Source: JAHIYU01 sp964476155 (GTDB lineage: Bacteria > Krumholzibacteriota > Krumholzibacteriia > LZORAL124-64-63). From it: DNA of 15,631 nt. Position numbers and translations under genes: made by a program. The notes beneath the pieces were generated by a model. It was not told the DNA's origin. It made no database searches and was given only the letters and a program-made list of their open reading frames with translations. Of the stretch, positions 13,461 through 15,631 are shown piece after piece (positions within the stretch are counted from its first letter, which is position 1; each line of letters opens with the position of its first letter). The DNA lies in contig CAYYYS010000056.1 in NCBI GenBank assembly GCA_964476155.1, positions 1 through 15,631 on the forward strand, in the 5' to 3' direction.

Positions 13461-15554
13461 GTGGCACCCCGGCAGGAACTGGAGACGATCCGCAACATCG
13501 GCATCATGGCCCACATTGATGCCGGCAAGACGACGACGACGGAGCGGATTCTCTACTACACGGGCAAGGTGCATACTCCAGGCGAAGTTCACGAGGGTTC
13601 GGCCCAGATGGACTTCATGGAACAGGAGCGAGAGCGCGGCATTACGATAACCGCCGCCGCCACGACCTGCTTCTGGCGCGACCATCGCGTGAACATCATC
13701 GATACCCCGGGGCACGTCGACTTCACTGTAGAGGTGGAGCGCAGCCTAAGGGTCCTGGACGGAGCGGTCGCGGTTTTCTGCGCCGTGGGCGGGGTGGAGC
13801 CCCAGTCCGAAACCGTCTGGAGGCAGGCCGATAAGTACCGGGTTCCGCGCCTGGCGTTCATCAACAAGATGGACCGAGCGGGTGCCGACTTCGGACGGGC
13901 GGTCACGATGATACGCGAGCGATTGGGCGCGAACCCGGTATCGATTCAGATACCGGTGGGCAGCGGGGACGAGTTCAGGGGTGTGGTCGATCTGCTGACC
14001 ATGACCGCCCGGTTCCCGAACGCCGAGGACCTCGGCGCCAGTTTCGAAGACACCGCCATACCGGCGGAGTTGCAGGACGCGGCCGCCCAGGCGCGCGCCG
14101 ACCTGCTGGAGCGGCTGGCCGAGGTGGACGAGGAGATCATGGAGCTCTACCTCGAGGAGAGGGAGCCCGACCTCGACCAACTCCTGGCGGGTCTGCGACG
14201 GGCCACTCTGGGTGCCGAGATCATACCGGTGCTCTGTGGGTCGGCCTTCAAGAACAACGGCGTGCAGAGACTGCTCGACGCCATTGTGGATTTTCTGCCC
14301 GCACCGCCGGACTTGCCCCCGGTGGAGGGCTGGCGCCCGAAAGATCAGGCGCCCGAAGAGCGCTCGGTGGCCGAGGGACAACCCTTCAGCGCCATCGCCT
14401 TCAAGATCGTGACCGATCCCTACGTGGGCCGACTGGCCTATCTGCGGGTCTACAGCGGATCGTTGAAGGCGGGCGGGGTCGCCTTGAACGCCAATACGGG
14501 CAAGAAGGAGCGGATCCAGAAGATCCTCCAGATGCACGCCAACAAGCGTGAGCAAGTGGAGGTCGCCACCACCGGCGAGATCGTTGCGGTGGTCGGCTTC
14601 AAGAAGATCCGCACGGGCGACACCCTGTGCGCCCTGGAGAGGCCGATCCTCCTGGAGGAGATGAGCTTCCCCGAACCGGTCATCTTCGTGGCTATCGAGC
14701 CCAAGACGAAGGCTGACCAGGTTAAGATGGGCGAGGTTCTCACGGGCCTGGCCGACGAGGATCCCACCTTCCAGGTAAAGGTGGATCCGGAGACGGGTCA
14801 GACGATCATCAGCGGCATGGGCGAACTGCATCTGGAGATCCTAACCGATCGGATGCAACGGGAATTCGGGGTCAAGGCCAACGTCGGCAAGCCCCAGGTG
14901 GCCTACCGCGAGACGATCAGCCGAGCGGCGGTGGAGAATCACCGTCTCGAGCGCCAAGGCGCCGGCAAGGCCCAGTTCGCTCACGTGAAGCTGGCAGTGG
15001 AGCCGGCGGCCTTCGGAGAAGGGCAGACCTTCTCGAGCACGGTGAGCAACGAGTTGCTGCCCAAGGATTTCGTCGCGGCCGTCGAGGAGGCGAGCCTCCA
15101 GGCCTGCGGCAGTGGCATCCTGGCCGGATATGCGCTGGTAGACCTGCGAATCCGGCTGGAGGGCGGTTCCTTCGACGAGGAACTGTCCAACGAGATCGCC
15201 TTTCGCGCCGCCGGGGCCGAAGCCCTGCGCAAGGCGGTCCAGAAGGCCGGCCCGGTTTTGCTGGAGCCGGTGATGAGTGTGGAGGTGGTGGTCCCCGCTG
15301 ATTACCTGGGCGACGTGACCGGACATCTCAACAAGAAACGGGGCCGGATCAGCAGCATGGAGCCCCGGGACGATGTTCAGGTTGTGCAGGCCGAAGTGCC
15401 CTTGAGCGAAATGTTCGGTTACGCGACGCAGGTTCGGTCGCTGACACAGGGACGGGCCACGTACACGATGCAGTTTTCCCGCTACGAGCGGGTGCCGGAA
15501 AAGATCGCGACGGAGATCACTCAGCGTTACATGGGCGTATGGAATCGCCCCTAG
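13461..15554 (+). CDS. fusA: Elongation factor G, with unusual domain IV tip
   Basis: A 697-residue GTPase that drives tRNA-mRNA translocation and, with RRF, ribosome recycling. G motifs are intact: AHIDAGKT (17-24), RGITI (59-63), DTPGH (81-85, with the catalytic His at 85), NKMD (135-138), GSA (260-262). Domain II follows from about 300, domain III has ISGMGELHLEIL, domain IV starts near KPQVAYRETI (477-486), and domain V has MFGYATQVRSLTQGRATYTMQF (651-672). Loop I of domain IV reads RQGAGKAQFAHV (498-509) instead of the usual RQSGGRGQYGHV, and loop II reads GGSFDEEL (568-575) with D572 where the tip His (E. coli H583) is expected. GTG at 13461 is chosen because GGAG (13452-13455) is 5 nt upstream and MAPRQELETIRNIGIMAHID aligns with the family start. 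tuf follows 23 nt later. Confidence 0.96.
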   Translation: MAPRQELETIRNIGIMAHIDAGKTTTTERILYYTGKVHTPGEVHEGSAQMDFMEQERERGITITAAATTCFWRDHRVNIIDTPGHVDFTVEVERSLRVLDGAVAVFCAVGGVEPQSETVWRQADKYRVPRLAFINKMDRAGADFGRAVTMIRERLGANPVSIQIPVGSGDEFRGVVDLLTMTARFPNAEDLGASFEDTAIPAELQDAAAQARADLLERLAEVDEEIMELYLEEREPDLDQLLAGLRRATLGAEIIPVLCGSAFKNNGVQRLLDAIVDFLPAPPDLPPVEGWRPKDQAPEERSVAEGQPFSAIAFKIVTDPYVGRLAYLRVYSGSLKAGGVALNANTGKKERIQKILQMHANKREQVEVATTGEIVAVVGFKKIRTGDTLCALERPILLEEMSFPEPVIFVAIEPKTKADQVKMGEVLTGLADEDPTFQVKVDPETGQTIISGMGELHLEILTDRMQREFGVKANVGKPQVAYRETISRAAVENHRLERQGAGKAQFAHVKLAVEPAAFGEGQTFSSTVSNELLPKDFVAAVEEASLQACGSGILAGYALVDLRIRLEGGSFDEELSNEIAFRAAGAEALRKAVQKAGPVLLEPVMSVEVVVPADYLGDVTGHLNKKRGRISSMEPRDDVQVVQAEVPLSEMFGYATQVRSLTQGRATYTMQFSRYERVPEKIATEITQRYMGVWNRP

Positions 15555-15577
15555 CGCCAAGAAGGAGGTAGCCAACC

Positions 15578-15631
15578 ATGGCTCGCGAGAAGTTTGAGAG
15601 GACAAAGGATCACGTCAACGTCGGCACGATC
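15578..15631 (+). CDS. tuf: Elongation factor Tu, N-terminal 18 codons (downstream tuf copy)
   Basis: MAREKFERTKDHVNVGTI is the EF-Tu N-terminus, cut by the window end just before the P-loop. A full-length Shine-Dalgarno, AAGGAGGT (15562-15569), stands 8 nt upstream, fitting a very highly expressed protein. The fusA-tuf order is the classic end of the str operon. Confidence 0.95.
   Translation, partial: MAREKFERTKDHVNVGTI

Overview
The window is one continuous plus-strand block of housekeeping genes for translation and transcription, the joined 'rif' and 'str' clusters: 3' end of a tuf gene, rpmG, tRNA-Trp(CCA), secE, nusG, rplK, rplA, rplJ, rplL, rpoB, rpoC, rpsL, rpsG, fusA and the first 18 codons of a second tuf. 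No mobile element, CRISPR array, toxin, defence gene or gene of unknown function is visible. No stretch over 300 bases lacks a gene; the longest spacers are rpoC-rpsL (195 nt), nusG-rplK (189 nt) and rpsG-fusA (170 nt).

Organism: a GC-rich bacterium with strong G/C bias at third codon positions. It looks like a Gram-negative lineage in or near the FCB superphylum (Gemmatimonadota, Eisenbacteria, Krumholzibacteria and relatives are the sort of candidates). Supporting signs are RpoB 'DQTNPL' and 'HYTHYGR' in the rifampicin region, RpoC 'GEIIEQPILSNF' with a short insertion before it, a large insertion in the RpoC trigger loop, and an EF-G domain II/III text ('RTGDTLC', 'DPTFQVKVDPETGQT') like that of FCB bacteria. 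The phylum cannot be fixed from the window alone.

Layout: bases 1-541 hold the tuf end, L33, tRNA-Trp and SecE. Bases 542-3969 hold NusG and the L11-L1-L10-L12 genes that build the ribosomal stalk and L1 arm. Bases 3970-12175 hold the two large RNA polymerase subunits. Bases 12176-15631 hold a clear promoter followed by S12, S7, EF-G and EF-Tu. The only convincing promoter is at 12250-12276, so everything before it is probably transcribed from upstream of the window and the str part gets an additional start.

The genes themselves are conventional. The unusual signals lie in the spacers and in details of two proteins. Most spacers carry a GC-rich hairpin without a U-tract, often with a GGCC inner stem or a C(UNCG)G loop. 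A terminator-like hairpin stands just before nusG. NusG has a ~100-residue acidic N-terminal extension. EF-G has a changed domain IV tip, including Asp at the position of the well-known tip histidine. A 15-bp tandem duplication repeats the end of rpsL, and nested direct repeats lie before the str promoter. Both ends of the window stop about 55 nt inside a tuf gene, which looks like an assembly break at a duplicated tuf. I did not find a new biological system; the findings are regulatory-RNA candidates and protein variants in a core operon.
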